64,000 nt of DNA from JASHPR01 sp963833885 (GCA_963833885.1 CAWHZU010000029.1:62001-126000); one strand, 5' to 3'. Shown: positions 1-8,126, counted from the stretch's first letter. Notes: a model not told the origin generated them from the letters alone. Program-made: numbers and translations.

Positions 1-1
1 C

Positions 2-1174
2 GGGGTGGTGGCAGGCACCGGCCGGCTCATCGACTCGCTGCAGCGGTTCCGGTTCGGCCCTGCCGATCTCGAGTTCCTCGGGCGAGCCGGTGTGGCCGAC
101 GAAGCTACGCTGAGCTTCCTGGAGTCCTACACGTTCACCGGGCACATCTGGGGATACGCCGAGGGCGACTGCTATTTCCCAGGATCGCCGATCCTGGTGG
201 TCGAGGGGACGTTCGCCGAGGCGGTCGTGCTGGAGACCCTGGTCCTGTCGATTCTGAACCACGACTGCGCCATAGCCTCGGCCGCATCCCGGATGGTCAG
301 CTCCGCTGGCGACCGGCCGCTGATCGAGATGGGTTCGCGCCGCACGCACGAGCTGGCCGCCGTGGCAGCCGCCCGCGCCGCGTACATCTCCGGGTTTGCC
401 ACCACGTCCAATCTGCGCGCAGGCCAGCAGTACGGGGTCCCGACCGTCGGCACCAGCGCGCACGCGTTCACCCTGGTGCACGGGTCGGAGCGGGAAGCGT
501 TCGCCGCCCAGCTCGATACGCTCGGCGCCGACACCACGCTGCTCGTGGACACCTACGACGTTGCCACTGCCGTGCGGACCGCGGTCGAGCTGGCCGGCCC
601 CGGCCTGGGCGCGGTCCGGATCGACTCGGGTGACCTGCCGGTGGTCGCCCGCCAGGTGCGGGCGCTGCTCGACTCGCTCGGCGCGACCAAGACGAGGATC
701 GTGCTGACCGGCGACCTGGACGAGTACTCGATCGCCGCGCTGGCCGCCACCCCGGTGGACGGCTATGGGGTCGGCACGTCGCTGGTCACCGGGTCTGGGG
801 CACCGACCGCGGCCTTGGTGTACAAGCTGGTTGCCCGAGCCGACGACGGCGGGGGCTCGGGCCCGCTGCGCCCGGTCGCAAAGCGCTCGGTCGGCAAGCC
901 GGGCCGCGGCGGGCGGAAGTGGGCGGTCCGCACCCACGACGCCGAGGGGACGGCGGTGGCGGAGATGGTGACCACGGAGCCGCCGGATCCCGGTGCCGGG
1001 GACCGGGTACTGCTGCGGCAACTCGTGCGCGGCGGCGAGATCGTCGACAGAGAGCCGCTGACCGCTGCGCGCGCCCGCCATCGGGAAGCGCTGGCCGAGC
1101 TTCCGCAGTACGCGCTGCAGCTGTCCCGCGGGTATCCGGCGATCCCGACCATTTTCGCCCCGAACGGCGACTAG
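2..1174 (+). CDS. pncB: Nicotinate phosphoribosyltransferase (5' end cut by window edge)
   Basis: Enzyme of NAD salvage: converts nicotinate plus PRPP (ATP-driven) to nicotinate mononucleotide in the cytoplasm. The reading frame is already open at base 2 and enters at V-V-A-G-T-G-R, an internal stretch of the family that normally follows about 40-50 residues, so the true start lies upstream of the window. Visible hallmarks are E-M-G-S-R-R-T-H, S-N-L-R-A-G, G-T-S-A-H-A-F (the active-site histidine region), D-T-Y-D and R-I-D-S-G-D-L, followed by D-G-Y-G-V-G-T-S near the C-terminus. Nicotinamidase (pncA) lies 3.2 kb downstream on the same strand, so the two steps from nicotinamide to NaMN sit close together, separated by an efflux cassette. 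Identification is firm; only the N-terminus is unknown. Confidence 0.93.
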   Translation, partial: GVVAGTGRLIDSLQRFRFGPADLEFLGRAGVADEATLSFLESYTFTGHIWGYAEGDCYFPGSPILVVEGTFAEAVVLETLVLSILNHDCAIASAASRMVSSAGDRPLIEMGSRRTHELAAVAAARAAYISGFATTSNLRAGQQYGVPTVGTSAHAFTLVHGSEREAFAAQLDTLGADTTLLVDTYDVATAVRTAVELAGPGLGAVRIDSGDLPVVARQVRALLDSLGATKTRIVLTGDLDEYSIAALAATPVDGYGVGTSLVTGSGAPTAALVYKLVARADDGGGSGPLRPVAKRSVGKPGRGGRKWAVRTHDAEGTAVAEMVTTEPPDPGAGDRVLLRQLVRGGEIVDREPLTAARARHREALAELPQYALQLSRGYPAIPTIFAPNGD

Positions 1175-1184
1175 GTTCCTTCAC

Positions 1185-1227
1185 CTGTCACATCTGGGTT
1201 CTGTCACATCCAGGTTCCTGTCACATC
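1185..1227 (+). repeat. Three direct repeats upstream of the AhpD-like gene
   Basis: CTGTCACATC occurs three times, at 1185-1194, 1201-1210 and 1218-1227, a spacing of 16-17 bases. The flanks are also similar (GGTT follows or precedes each copy). The array fills the 110-base gap between pncB and the AhpD-like gene. It could be a regulator binding array or a small slipped duplication; the sequence alone does not decide. Confidence 0.6.
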
Positions 1228-1283
1228 TCCGTGGGCTGTCCTGTCGTGGGGGGGTGAAGCCACAAGCAACGGCCTAGGAGATC

Positions 1284-1760
1284 ATGATGGATGCTCGGCT
1301 GAACCTCTTCGGCAGCCCGGTCGCGGGCGCGCTCGTGAAGCACATGAATGCGGCGGCCAAGGCGCTGTCGGACTCGGCGCTGCCACGCTCGACTCAGGAG
1401 CTGGTGAAGCTCCGCGCAAGCCAGATCAACGGCTGCGCTTTCTGCACCGACATGCACACCAAGGACGCCGCCCAGGCCGGCGAGACCTCGGTGCGCCTCA
1501 ACCTGGTCGCGACCTGGCGGGAGGCCACGGTCTTCACCGACGCCGAGCGCGCCGCGCTGGAGCTGGCGGAGCAGGGCACCCGGATCGCCGACGCGGCCGG
1601 CGGCGTCACGGACGAGGTATGGACGAATGCCGCCAAGCACTACGACGAGGACCAGCTGATGGCCCTGGTGTGCGCCATCGCCATCATCAACGCCTACAAC
1701 CGGGTGAACGTCATCATCCAGCAGCCCGCCGGCGACTACCAGCCCGGCCAGTTCGGCTGA
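1284..1760 (+). CDS. Carboxymuconolactone decarboxylase / AhpD-family protein
   Basis: A 158-residue protein of the AhpD-like alkylhydroperoxidase superfamily, which reduces peroxides through a CxxC disulphide relay or serves as a thiol oxidoreductase of unknown substrate. The C-A-F-C-T-D-M-H motif (Cys51, Cys54, His58) and Glu39 twelve residues before it are the expected catalytic set. The remainder is predicted all-helical, and the length fits the short YnjA/AhpD-like group. AGGAG a few bases before ATG 1284 supports this start (a second ATG follows directly). It lies between pncB and a TetR/ABC module, without an obvious dedicated reductase nearby. A true decarboxylase role is unlikely given the CxxC centre. 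Confidence 0.85.
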   Translation: MMDARLNLFGSPVAGALVKHMNAAAKALSDSALPRSTQELVKLRASQINGCAFCTDMHTKDAAQAGETSVRLNLVATWREATVFTDAERAALELAEQGTRIADAAGGVTDEVWTNAAKHYDEDQLMALVCAIAIINAYNRVNVIIQQPAGDYQPGQFG

Positions 1761-1769
1761 CGAGCGGCA

Positions 1770-2513
1770 CTATGAACCCGGCGGCCATCCGGCCGCCGGG
1801 TCGGGCGGGTCTTTCAGGTACGTGGCCAGCCCGCGAACGATCACATCGAGCCCCCACTCGAACCGCTCATCGGCGGTGCCGACCGCAAGCGTGCCCGCCA
1901 GCGCCACAGTGTTCGGGAACCGGTCGGCGGGCAGCGACCTCATCCACGCGGTGAACTGGGCGGCGAAGTCATCCGCGCCTGCCCCGGCCAGCGGCGCCAC
2001 GTCCAGCTCGTAGGCGATCGCGCCGACATACAGCCCGCCGAGGTCGCCGACGAACGCAGCCACCTGGTCGGGTATCCCGGCCGCGCGGAGCTCGGCCAGC
2101 AGGCGTTCCGCGATCGGCAGCATGGTCGGGGTGACCGCGACCCGGCCGAGGGTGAGCGCGGCGACCCCCCGGTGCCTGCGGTACATGGCCAGCAGCGCCC
2201 GGCCGAGATCCTTGAGCGTCTCCTGCCAGTTGCCGCCCGTCGGCGGCACCTCGACCTCCTGGAAGATCCGGTCGAGCACGAGCTGGACCAGTTCCTCCTT
2301 GTTGTCAACGTACCCGTAGAGCGACGAGGCGGACACACCGATCTGGTCCGCCACCCGCCGCATGGTGAGCGCCTCACCACCCTCGGCGTCCAGGACCTGC
2401 AGCGCGGCCTCGACGACCACCTCGCGGCTGAGCTGGGGCCGTGGCGTGCCATGCCGCCGCGGCGTTGACCGCCACGGCGGCTCGGGCGCGGGACCGCTCA
2501 CGATCTCGGGCAT
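1770..2513 (-). CDS. TetR/AcrR-family transcriptional regulator
   Basis: A 247-residue one-component repressor divergent from an ABC exporter operon. After a basic, Pro-rich N-terminus comes the TetR helix-turn-helix (about residues 30-75, ending S-A-S-S-L-Y-G-Y-V-D-N-K-E-E-L). An all-helical ligand-binding domain of the TetR_C type follows. The frame is open for another 57 codons upstream, but ATG 2513 places the HTH where the family has it, and the longer version would cover the operator region. Three GAAC-N3-GTTC dyads lie just upstream, one of them inside the spacer of the opposing promoter, so it very probably represses itself and the exporter, with release by an exported drug or metabolite. 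Confidence 0.87.
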   Translation of the reverse strand: MPEIVSGPAPEPPWRSTPRRHGTPRPQLSREVVVEAALQVLDAEGGEALTMRRVADQIGVSASSLYGYVDNKEELVQLVLDRIFQEVEVPPTGGNWQETLKDLGRALLAMYRRHRGVAALTLGRVAVTPTMLPIAERLLAELRAAGIPDQVAAFVGDLGGLYVGAIAYELDVAPLAGAGADDFAAQFTAWMRSLPADRFPNTVALAGTLAVGTADERFEWGLDVIVRGLATYLKDPPDPAAGWPPGS

Positions 2514-2527
2514 GGACAACAGCGTAC

Positions 2528-2597
2528 TTGACGTGAACACCGTTCTGCGATAGACCAGTGTTCTAACAGAACGACGTTCTCGACAAGAACGATGTTC
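2528..2597 (+). promoter_or_regulatory. Divergent promoter with three TetR-type operator dyads
   Basis: On the plus strand TTGACG (2528-2533) and TAGACC (2551-2556) are separated by 17 bases, a good -35/-10 pair for the ABC exporter operon. Dyads of the form GAAC-N3-GTTC occur at 2535-2545, 2569-2579 and 2587-2597; the first lies exactly between -35 and -10. GTTC-N5-GAAC (2560-2572) overlaps the second. This is the expected layout for repression by the adjacent TetR protein; binding itself is inferred. Confidence 0.7.
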
Positions 2598-2622
2598 AGA
2601 ACCCAGTGAACGGAGAAGTGCG

Positions 2623-3627
2623 ATGAACGACGTGAAGGGGGATGCGGAGGTGAGCGGGGCGGTGGAGGCCGGAGAACTCCGCAAGAGCTACCGCAGCCGG
2701 GCTGGCGAGGTTCGGGCGCTCGACGGGCTGACCTTCTCGGTCGCACCCGGCAGCGTGTTCGCCCTGCTCGGCCCCAACGGGGCGGGCAAGACGACGGCCG
2801 TGCGGATCCTGACCACGCTGTCCCGGCCGGACGCGGGCCGGGCGGCGGTGGCCGGGATCGACGTGCTCGCCCATCCTGGCCGGGTCCGGCAGGTCATCGG
2901 CGTGGTGAGCCAGCACAGCGGGACCGTGGGCCTGCTGACCGGTCAGGAGAACCTGGCGCTGCAGGGCAGGCTCTACGGGGTGCCGCCGAGGGAGCTGAAA
3001 CGCCGGGTGGCGGAACTGCTCGACCAGTTCGGGCTGGCCGAAGCCGCCGGGCGGCAGGCGAGCACGTACTCGGGCGGCATGCGGCGGCGCCTCGACGTCG
3101 CCACCGCGCTGGTGCACCGGCCGGCCGTGCTCTTCCTCGACGAGCCGACGACCGGGCTCGACCCCGAGGGTCGCGCCGAGCTCTGGGCGGTCCTCACCCG
3201 CCGCTGCGCAGAATCGGGGACCACCGTCCTCGTCACCACCCACTACCTGGACGAGGCCGACAAGTTCGCGGCCAGGGTCGCGATCACCGATCGCGGCCGG
3301 ATCGTCGCCGAGGGCACCCCCGACCAGCTCAAGGCGCAGCTGCAGGGCGACTCGGTGCTGCTCGAGCTCGGCGACGCCGGGCAGGTTGAGCAGGCCGAGA
3401 AGGCACTCTCCCGGGTTCCGCAGGTCCGCCAGGCAACCGCCGAGGGGGCCGTGGTCAGGGCCCGGGTCGCCAACGGGCCGCGGGCGCTGCCCGCCGTCCT
3501 CGCCGGGCTCGAGACCGACGGCATCGGCGTCCTTTCCGTCACCGTCGCCAGGCCGTCGCTTGACGACGTCTACCTGCACTACGCCGGACGCTCGTTCCGG
3601 CAAGCAGAAGGGAGCACAGCAGCATGA
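2623..3627 (+). CDS. ABC-2 type exporter ATP-binding protein (DrrA-like)
   Basis: A 334-residue cytoplasmic ATPase that would power drug or lipid efflux with the membrane protein encoded next. Walker A G-P-N-G-A-G-K-T at residues 50-57, Q-loop Gln97, signature Y-S-G-G-M-R-R at 149-155, Walker B V-L-F-L-D-E-P at 169-175 and the T-T-H-Y-L-D-E-A-D switch region are all intact. The extra C-terminal ~100 residues are typical of the daunorubicin-resistance (DrrA) family. The stop overlaps the permease start by 4 bases, implying translational coupling. Substrate cannot be told from sequence. It lies under the operator-rich promoter shared with the TetR gene. Confidence 0.92.
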   Translation: MNDVKGDAEVSGAVEAGELRKSYRSRAGEVRALDGLTFSVAPGSVFALLGPNGAGKTTAVRILTTLSRPDAGRAAVAGIDVLAHPGRVRQVIGVVSQHSGTVGLLTGQENLALQGRLYGVPPRELKRRVAELLDQFGLAEAAGRQASTYSGGMRRRLDVATALVHRPAVLFLDEPTTGLDPEGRAELWAVLTRRCAESGTTVLVTTHYLDEADKFAARVAITDRGRIVAEGTPDQLKAQLQGDSVLLELGDAGQVEQAEKALSRVPQVRQATAEGAVVRARVANGPRALPAVLAGLETDGIGVLSVTVARPSLDDVYLHYAGRSFRQAEGSTAA

Positions 3628-4395
3628 ACCCCGTCCGCCAGTCCTGGGCCCTGCTCACGGGCCGGTACCTGCGCCAGCTCTACCGCCAGCCCGCGGTGAT
3701 CGGCATCACGCTCACCCAGCCGGTCATCTGGCTGCTGCTGTTCGGCGCCCTGTTCAAGAAGGTGGCCGAGCTACCCGGGTTCGGCGGGGGGAGCTACATC
3801 ACGTACCTCACCCCCGGCGTGGTGATCATGACCGCGTTGTTCTCGTCGAGCTGGACCGGCATGTCGTTCATCGAAGACATCCGGCACCGGTGTCATGGAC
3901 AGGTTCCTGACCGCGCCGGTGCCGCGCGGCGCCCTGATCGCCGCGTCCCTCGCCTACCAGGGCGTCACCACGATCGTGCAGTCGGCCATCATCATCGCGA
4001 TCGGCTGGGGCATCGGCGCCGGCTTCCCTGGCGGCGCGGCAGGCGTCGCGGCGCTGATCGGCGTCTCGGTGCTGATATCGCTGGCCATGGCGGGACTGTC
4101 CGACGGCTTCGCGCTGCTCGTCCCGCAGCGCGAGGCGCTCATCGGCGTCTCCACCATGCTGGTGCTCCCGCTGACGTTTCTGTCCGGCGCGTTCCTCTCG
4201 CTGCGGCTCGTCCCCGGGTGGATCGCCGGGATCGCCAGGTTCAACCCGGTCAACTGGGCGGCGAGCGCCGGCCGCGTCGCCGTCGGCGGCCACCCGCCGT
4301 GGGGCACGATCGGCTCGTACGCCGGGTTCCTCGCCCTCGCCCTCGTGGCTACAGCCGCGATGTCGACTTGGGCGTTCCGTGCCGGCGAGCAATAG
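3624..4395 (+). pseudogene. ABC-2 transporter permease (DrrB-like), single-base frameshift
   Basis: Membrane half of the exporter. The first frame (from ATG 3624) gives the ABC-2 N-terminus with the first membrane segments and reads to ...F-I-E-D-I-R. The family continuation (T-G-V-M-D-R-F-L-T-A-P-V) is found in the next frame from about 3886 and runs to the stop at 4395. One extra C around 3885 accounts for the break; removing it gives an uninterrupted 256-residue protein of normal DrrB length ending in a last membrane helix. It is either a recently inactivated gene or a sequencing error. Because other genes here have similar single-base breaks, both remain open. Without it the ATPase partner would be orphaned. 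Confidence 0.8.
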
Positions 4396-4410
4396 TTCTA
4401 AGCTCGGCGT

Positions 4411-5001
4411 GTGACACGAGCGCTGGTAATCGTGGACGTTCAGAACGACTTCTGCGAGGGCGGGTCGCTTGCCATAGCCGGGGGGGCCGAGGTAGCCCGC
4501 GCGATCAGCGGGTATCTGGCCTCCCCGGAGGGCGGCGGCTACGCCCACATCGTGGCAACACAAGACCATCACGTCGATCCCGTCGGGCACTTCGCCGCCG
4601 ACCCGGACTTCGTCGACACCTGGCCGGCGCACTGCGTCGCCGACACGCCTGGGGCCGACTTCCACCCCGCGCTCGACACCGGCCAGATCGAGGCCGTGTT
4701 CCGCAAGGGCGCCCGGTCGGCCGCCTACAGCGGGTTCGAGGGCGCTGATGAGTACGGCATGCCGCTGGCGGCCTGGCTCCGCGAGCGGGACGTCACCGAG
4801 GTCGACATCGCGGGGCTGGCCACCGACCACTGCGTGCGGGCCACCGCCACCGACGCCGCGACGGCGGGCTTTGCCACCAGGGTGCTGCTCAGCCTCACCG
4901 CGGGAGTCGCCGCCGACACGGTTGAGGCGGCCCTGGCCGAGATGCGCACGGCGGGCGCCGAACTGGCGGGCACCCCGCTCCTGGCCGGCGCAGCGGACTA
5001 G
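4411..5001 (+). CDS. pncA: Nicotinamidase / isochorismatase-family hydrolase
   Basis: Hydrolyses nicotinamide to nicotinate and ammonia for NAD salvage. The 196-residue protein has the catalytic triad Asp9 (V-D-V-Q-N-D-F), Lys99 (F-R-K-G) and Cys141 (A-T-D-H-C-V). The metal ligands Asp52, His54, His60 and His74 match the spacing of Mycobacterium tuberculosis PncA. The GTG start at 4411 places Asp9 correctly. The gene follows the efflux permease by 15 bases and shares its strand, so it may be co-transcribed with the exporter cassette. Together with pncB at the window edge it makes a two-enzyme salvage route. An isochorismatase role is unlikely because the metal site is complete. Confidence 0.93.
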   Translation: MTRALVIVDVQNDFCEGGSLAIAGGAEVARAISGYLASPEGGGYAHIVATQDHHVDPVGHFAADPDFVDTWPAHCVADTPGADFHPALDTGQIEAVFRKGARSAAYSGFEGADEYGMPLAAWLRERDVTEVDIAGLATDHCVRATATDAATAGFATRVLLSLTAGVAADTVEAALAEMRTAGAELAGTPLLAGAAD

Positions 5002-5024
5002 CTCCTGGCCCAGGCAGCGGACTA
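4977..5024 (+). repeat. 24-bp tandem duplication at the 3' end of pncA
   Basis: 4977-5000 and 5001-5024 are a direct tandem repeat with 21 of 24 identical bases (both begin GCTCCTGGCC and end GCAGCGGACTA). The pncA stop codon lies at the junction, so the second copy is untranslated. A shorter repeat, GACTAGTCGTCGCC, follows at about 5020-5061 and reaches the end of the converging gene. Probably slippage; no function apparent. Confidence 0.6.
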
Positions 5025-5049
5025 GTCGTCGCCCTGCCGACTTGGCAGA

Positions 5050-5322
5050 CTAGTCGTCGCCTTCCGGCAGGGACTCGTAGATCTCCTTGCATTCAGGGCA
5101 AACCGGGAACCGCTTGGGATCCCGGCTCGGCACCCAAACCTTGCCGCAGAGCGCGACCACGGGCGTGCCGGTCACGGCGCTGTCGACGATCTTGTGTTTG
5201 TCGACATAGTGCGCAAAACGCTCGTGATCGCCATCGCCGTGGGAGAGATCCGGGACGGTACGGGTGTCTTCCCTGACTTCGGTACCTGGTGTTTGTGCTC
5301 TTGGCAGGATGGCTGTGCTCAC
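5050..5322 (-). CDS. DUF3039 domain protein
   Basis: A 90-residue actinobacterial protein of unknown function. The core reads H-Y-V-D-K-H-K-I, then C-G-K-V-W-V-P and C-P-E-C-K, so two short Cys-containing motifs could form a zinc ribbon; the acidic C-terminus ends G-D-D. This is the DUF3039 pattern as I recall it. It is on the same strand as, and downstream of, the YqgE gene (44-base gap) and converges on pncA. Soluble, with no signal peptide or membrane segment. The role is not known. Confidence 0.8.
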   Translation of the reverse strand: MSTAILPRAQTPGTEVREDTRTVPDLSHGDGDHERFAHYVDKHKIVDSAVTGTPVVALCGKVWVPSRDPKRFPVCPECKEIYESLPEGDD

Positions 5323-5366
5323 AGGGAGCGAGTCTACGCTGCCAGCGACTGCCTTTAGGCGAGCAT

Positions 5367-5942
5367 CTAGTTGAGCATCGGATCATCGGGGTACGTGGCC
5401 ACGATCGCGAACTCGCCGCCTTGCCTTCGGAGCACCGCCTGCCAGAGCCGCTCCGGCTCGGCGAGGAACGCGTCCGTCGGCTCGCCGGGGAGCACGTACC
5501 AGGCGCCCTCCTCGATCTCGGCCTGCAACTGGCCGGGACCCCACCCCGCGTAGCCGGCGAACACCCGCAGCGAGGTGATGCCGTCGGCCAGCAGCTCGGG
5601 CGGCGCCTCGAGGTCGACGAGGCCGATCCGGGACGTAAGGCTGGACCCGTCGAGCGAGCGCCAGCCGAGCGGCTCGTCCTCGCCCCGCGCCAGGGCCAGC
5701 GCCAGGGCGCTGTTCGGGGAGACCGGCCCGCCCTTGAACACCACCGAAGGCCCGGTGGCCAGATCGCTCCACGGCTCCAGCACCTGCCCGACCTCAACCT
5801 CGGTCGGACGGTTCAGGACGACGCCCAGGGTCCCCTCTTCGGGCTCGTCCTCTACGATCAAGATCACGGTTCTCCGGAAGTTCGGGTCACCGAGCAACGG
5901 CGTGGCTACGAGAAGCCGACCGCCGAGGGATTCAGCCTCCAT
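5367..5942 (-). CDS. YqgE/AlgH family protein (DUF179)
   Basis: A 191-residue cytoplasmic protein with the whole DUF179 pattern: G-R-L-L-V-A-T-P-L-L-G-D-P-N-F near the N-terminus, G-V-V-L-N-R-P-T, F-K-G-G-P-V, R-V-F-A-G-Y-A-G-W-G-P-G-Q-L and a C-terminal acidic stretch. Family members are widespread; AlgH of Pseudomonas was linked to alginate regulation but the biochemical activity is unknown. ATG 5942 places the conserved block ten residues in, as is usual. Probably transcribed with the DUF3039 gene. The next gene (MarR) is divergent, leaving an 80-base shared promoter region. Confidence 0.9.
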   Translation of the reverse strand: MEAESLGGRLLVATPLLGDPNFRRTVILIVEDEPEEGTLGVVLNRPTEVEVGQVLEPWSDLATGPSVVFKGGPVSPNSALALALARGEDEPLGWRSLDGSSLTSRIGLVDLEAPPELLADGITSLRVFAGYAGWGPGQLQAEIEEGAWYVLPGEPTDAFLAEPERLWQAVLRRQGGEFAIVATYPDDPMLN

Positions 5943-6021
5943 GTATCAATGATGCGCCAGAGGGCGGCGCGTCGCACTACGCCGGGGGAGCCCGAAGAAC
6001 GTTGGCACGTACGCTGTAAGG

Positions 6022-6558
6022 GTGTCTGGAGCAAGTACCCAGCCAGCGGCGGTCGGCCAGGCGGTCACCGCCGTGCTCGCCGACGCGCGCGTGGTGGTGG
6101 ATGTCACCCGGCTGCGCGTCGCGATCGCGCGGCTGTCCCGACGGCTGCGCAAGCACGAGCTGGCCGGGCTGACCCCCACTCAGCTGGCCGCGCTGTCGAC
6201 CGTCGAGCGGAACGGGCCGCTGCGCCTCGGAGACCTCGCGGCCGCCGAGCGGATCGCGCCGTCCACGCTGACCCGGCTGGTCAGCGCGCTGGAGGAGCAG
6301 GGCTACGTGGAACGGCACGCGGTGCCGGCCGACGCGCGCGCCTGGATGCTGGCCGTCACGCCGCGCGGTCACGAGGTCCTCGAGCAGATCAGGCAGGAGA
6401 ACACCCTGCTGCTCGCCGACAGCCTGCTGACCCTGTCCACCGAGCAGCTCGCCGCGCTCGCCGCTGCGCTGCCCGCGCTCGAGCGGCTCGCCGACGGCAC
6501 CCCCCGGCATCCGGAGGCGGAAGCGGCCACGGTGGACGGGCCCGGCGCGACCGGCTGA
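6022..6558 (+). CDS. MarR-family transcriptional regulator
   Basis: A 178-residue winged-helix regulator, GTG start. The recognition region reads L-T-P-T-Q-L-A-A-L-S-T-V-E-R, then R-L-G-D-L-A-A-A-E-R-I-A-P-S-T-L-T-R-L-V-S-A-L-E, and the wing Y-V-E-R-H-A-V-P-A-D-A-R-A; helices on either side would form the dimer. It is divergent from yqgE and convergent with the thioredoxin gene. The target is not known; members of this class often respond to oxidants or aromatic acids. No clear inverted repeat stands out in the upstream 79 bases. Confidence 0.86.
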   Translation: MSGASTQPAAVGQAVTAVLADARVVVDVTRLRVAIARLSRRLRKHELAGLTPTQLAALSTVERNGPLRLGDLAAAERIAPSTLTRLVSALEEQGYVERHAVPADARAWMLAVTPRGHEVLEQIRQENTLLLADSLLTLSTEQLAALAAALPALERLADGTPRHPEAEAATVDGPGATG

Positions 6559-6586
6559 GGAGCGTCGCGTTCCGGCTATTCGATCG

Positions 6587-7573
6587 TCAGAACAGCAGGC
6601 TGGACAGCGTGGCCCTGGCCTTGCTGACCCGCGGATCGCGGGGCGGGAAGAGCTCGAACAGCCTTAGCAGGTGCAGCCGCGCCTGGTTCCGCTCGTCGCC
6701 CGAGGTCCGCCGGACCGTATCGAGCAGCCGGTCGAATCCGGTCTCGATCTTGCCCATGGCCACCTCGATGTCGGCGACCCTGCCCTGCGCGTCCGGATCG
6801 TCCGGGTTGTCCTCGGCGTCCTGCCGTGCCTTGGCCTGGTCGTAGGAGTTCACCCGCCGGATCAGGTCAACCTGCGCGAGTCCCATCGCCGCCACCGGGT
6901 GGCCCGGCGCCGACGCCAGGACCTTCTCGAACGCCGCTGCCGCGCCGTCCAGGTCGCCGCGCTCCATTGCCTGCTGCGCCTCGCCGAAGCCGGCCTCGGC
7001 AAGGGCGTCACCGCTCATCGGCCCGCGCGGCGTCTGGCCCGCCGCGCCGGGCGCCTGCGCGTCCTCGGCTCCCGGGGCGTTGCCCGCGCCCGCACCCGGC
7101 AGGCCCATCTGCTCGGCCGCTTGCATCACCTGGGCGATCGCCGCCCGGGCCTCGGACTCCGGCACCGCGCCGAGGAAGAGCGGCATTGCCTGCCCGGCGA
7201 TCACGGCCAGCACCATCGGGATGGACTGCACCTGGAGCGCCGCGCTTAGCTGCGGATTGGCGTCCACGTCCACCTTGGCCAGCACCCACGCGCCGTTGGC
7301 CTCGTTGGCCAGCTTCTCCAGCACCGGGGAGAGCTGCTTGCACGGCCCGCACCACTCGGCCCACAGATCCAGGATCACCGGAACGGTGCGTGACCTGTCG
7401 ACCACGTCGGTGTTGAAGGTCTGGTCGGTGACGTCGATCACGTTGGCATTGCCGGCGCCTGCCTGGTCCCCCGAGCTGGCTGCGCTGGAGGCCTGCTGCC
7501 TGCGCTGCGCGGCGGTCTGCCGGGCGCCCAGGTCAACGGCGCCGTGTAGGGAGAAATCCCGCGACTGCTGCAT
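6587..7573 (-). CDS. Thioredoxin-TPR co-chaperone (CnoX/YbbN-like)
   Basis: A 328-residue protein with a thioredoxin fold (about residues 40-150) carrying the intact W-C-G-P-C-K motif, followed by an Ala/Gly-rich linker and tetratricopeptide-like helices to the C-terminus. CnoX of E. coli has this layout; it protects substrates from oxidation and hands them to GroEL or DnaK. ATG 7573 is chosen because an AGGA lies 8 bases upstream and it leaves a 4-base gap to the preceding gene; an ATG 18 bases earlier is an alternative that would overlap it. It is third in an apparent operon with icmA and a membrane protein. Unlike E. coli CnoX, the CxxC is complete, so real redox activity is expected. Confidence 0.88.
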   Translation of the reverse strand: MQQSRDFSLHGAVDLGARQTAAQRRQQASSAASSGDQAGAGNANVIDVTDQTFNTDVVDRSRTVPVILDLWAEWCGPCKQLSPVLEKLANEANGAWVLAKVDVDANPQLSAALQVQSIPMVLAVIAGQAMPLFLGAVPESEARAAIAQVMQAAEQMGLPGAGAGNAPGAEDAQAPGAAGQTPRGPMSGDALAEAGFGEAQQAMERGDLDGAAAAFEKVLASAPGHPVAAMGLAQVDLIRRVNSYDQAKARQDAEDNPDDPDAQGRVADIEVAMGKIETGFDRLLDTVRRTSGDERNQARLHLLRLFELFPPRDPRVSKARATLSSLLF

Positions 7574-7577
7574 GTCT

Positions 7578-8114
7578 CTATCCTGCCGCATCTTTCGGAC
7601 CGCCCGGTCCCGCTGCGGCCGCCGAATCACGCTGGTCGCGCCGCTCGCGTCGCAACCGGCGCAGCACCGGCAGCGCGGCGAAATAGGAGCCGACGGCCGC
7701 GATGCCGCCAATGCCGAGGTCGACCGATATCCGGCCCTGCTTGGCCCAGTACACGTCCTTCAGGTCGAGCAGCAGCGCAAACTCGTCGACGATGAGCGCC
7801 AGGCCACTGCCGTAGCTGAGCGCGACCGCAGGGTGCCTCCGGGTGCGGTCGTCGCCGTGCACCGCGATTGCGCCAACGCCGGCCAGCATGCCGATGCCCC
7901 ACATGTAGTGGTGCAGGTGCTCGCCCCCGGCGCTGAGGTTGTGAAACGGGCCGCGCCCGGCCCTGATGCTGTAGGTGATCCCCCGGACCGCGCCGAACGT
8001 GGTGGCGAACGAGACCCAGCTCAGCAGCGCGGCCCGCTGAGTAGCGTCGAGCTCCTCGTGGAACGCGGTGTTCAGGTCCCGGCCCAGGTGCGGAATGGCA
8101 GTCACAGGGGGCAC
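7578..8114 (-). CDS. Integral membrane protein of unknown function
   Basis: A 178-residue protein with about four hydrophobic segments (near residues 27-45, 70-85, 98-115 and 133-150) and a H-L-H-H-Y-M-W-G-I motif, which could bind a metal or haem but proves nothing. The C-terminus is basic then Ala/Gly-rich and probably cytoplasmic. It lies between icmA (12-base gap) and the thioredoxin-like gene (4-base gap), all on one strand, so it is translated from the same message. Homologues appear in actinobacterial genomes as integral membrane proteins, as far as I recall; no function is assigned. Confidence 0.75.
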   Translation of the reverse strand: MPPVTAIPHLGRDLNTAFHEELDATQRAALLSWVSFATTFGAVRGITYSIRAGRGPFHNLSAGGEHLHHYMWGIGMLAGVGAIAVHGDDRTRRHPAVALSYGSGLALIVDEFALLLDLKDVYWAKQGRISVDLGIGGIAAVGSYFAALPVLRRLRRERRDQRDSAAAAGPGGPKDAAG

Positions 8115-8126
8115 GATACGCGGAAC

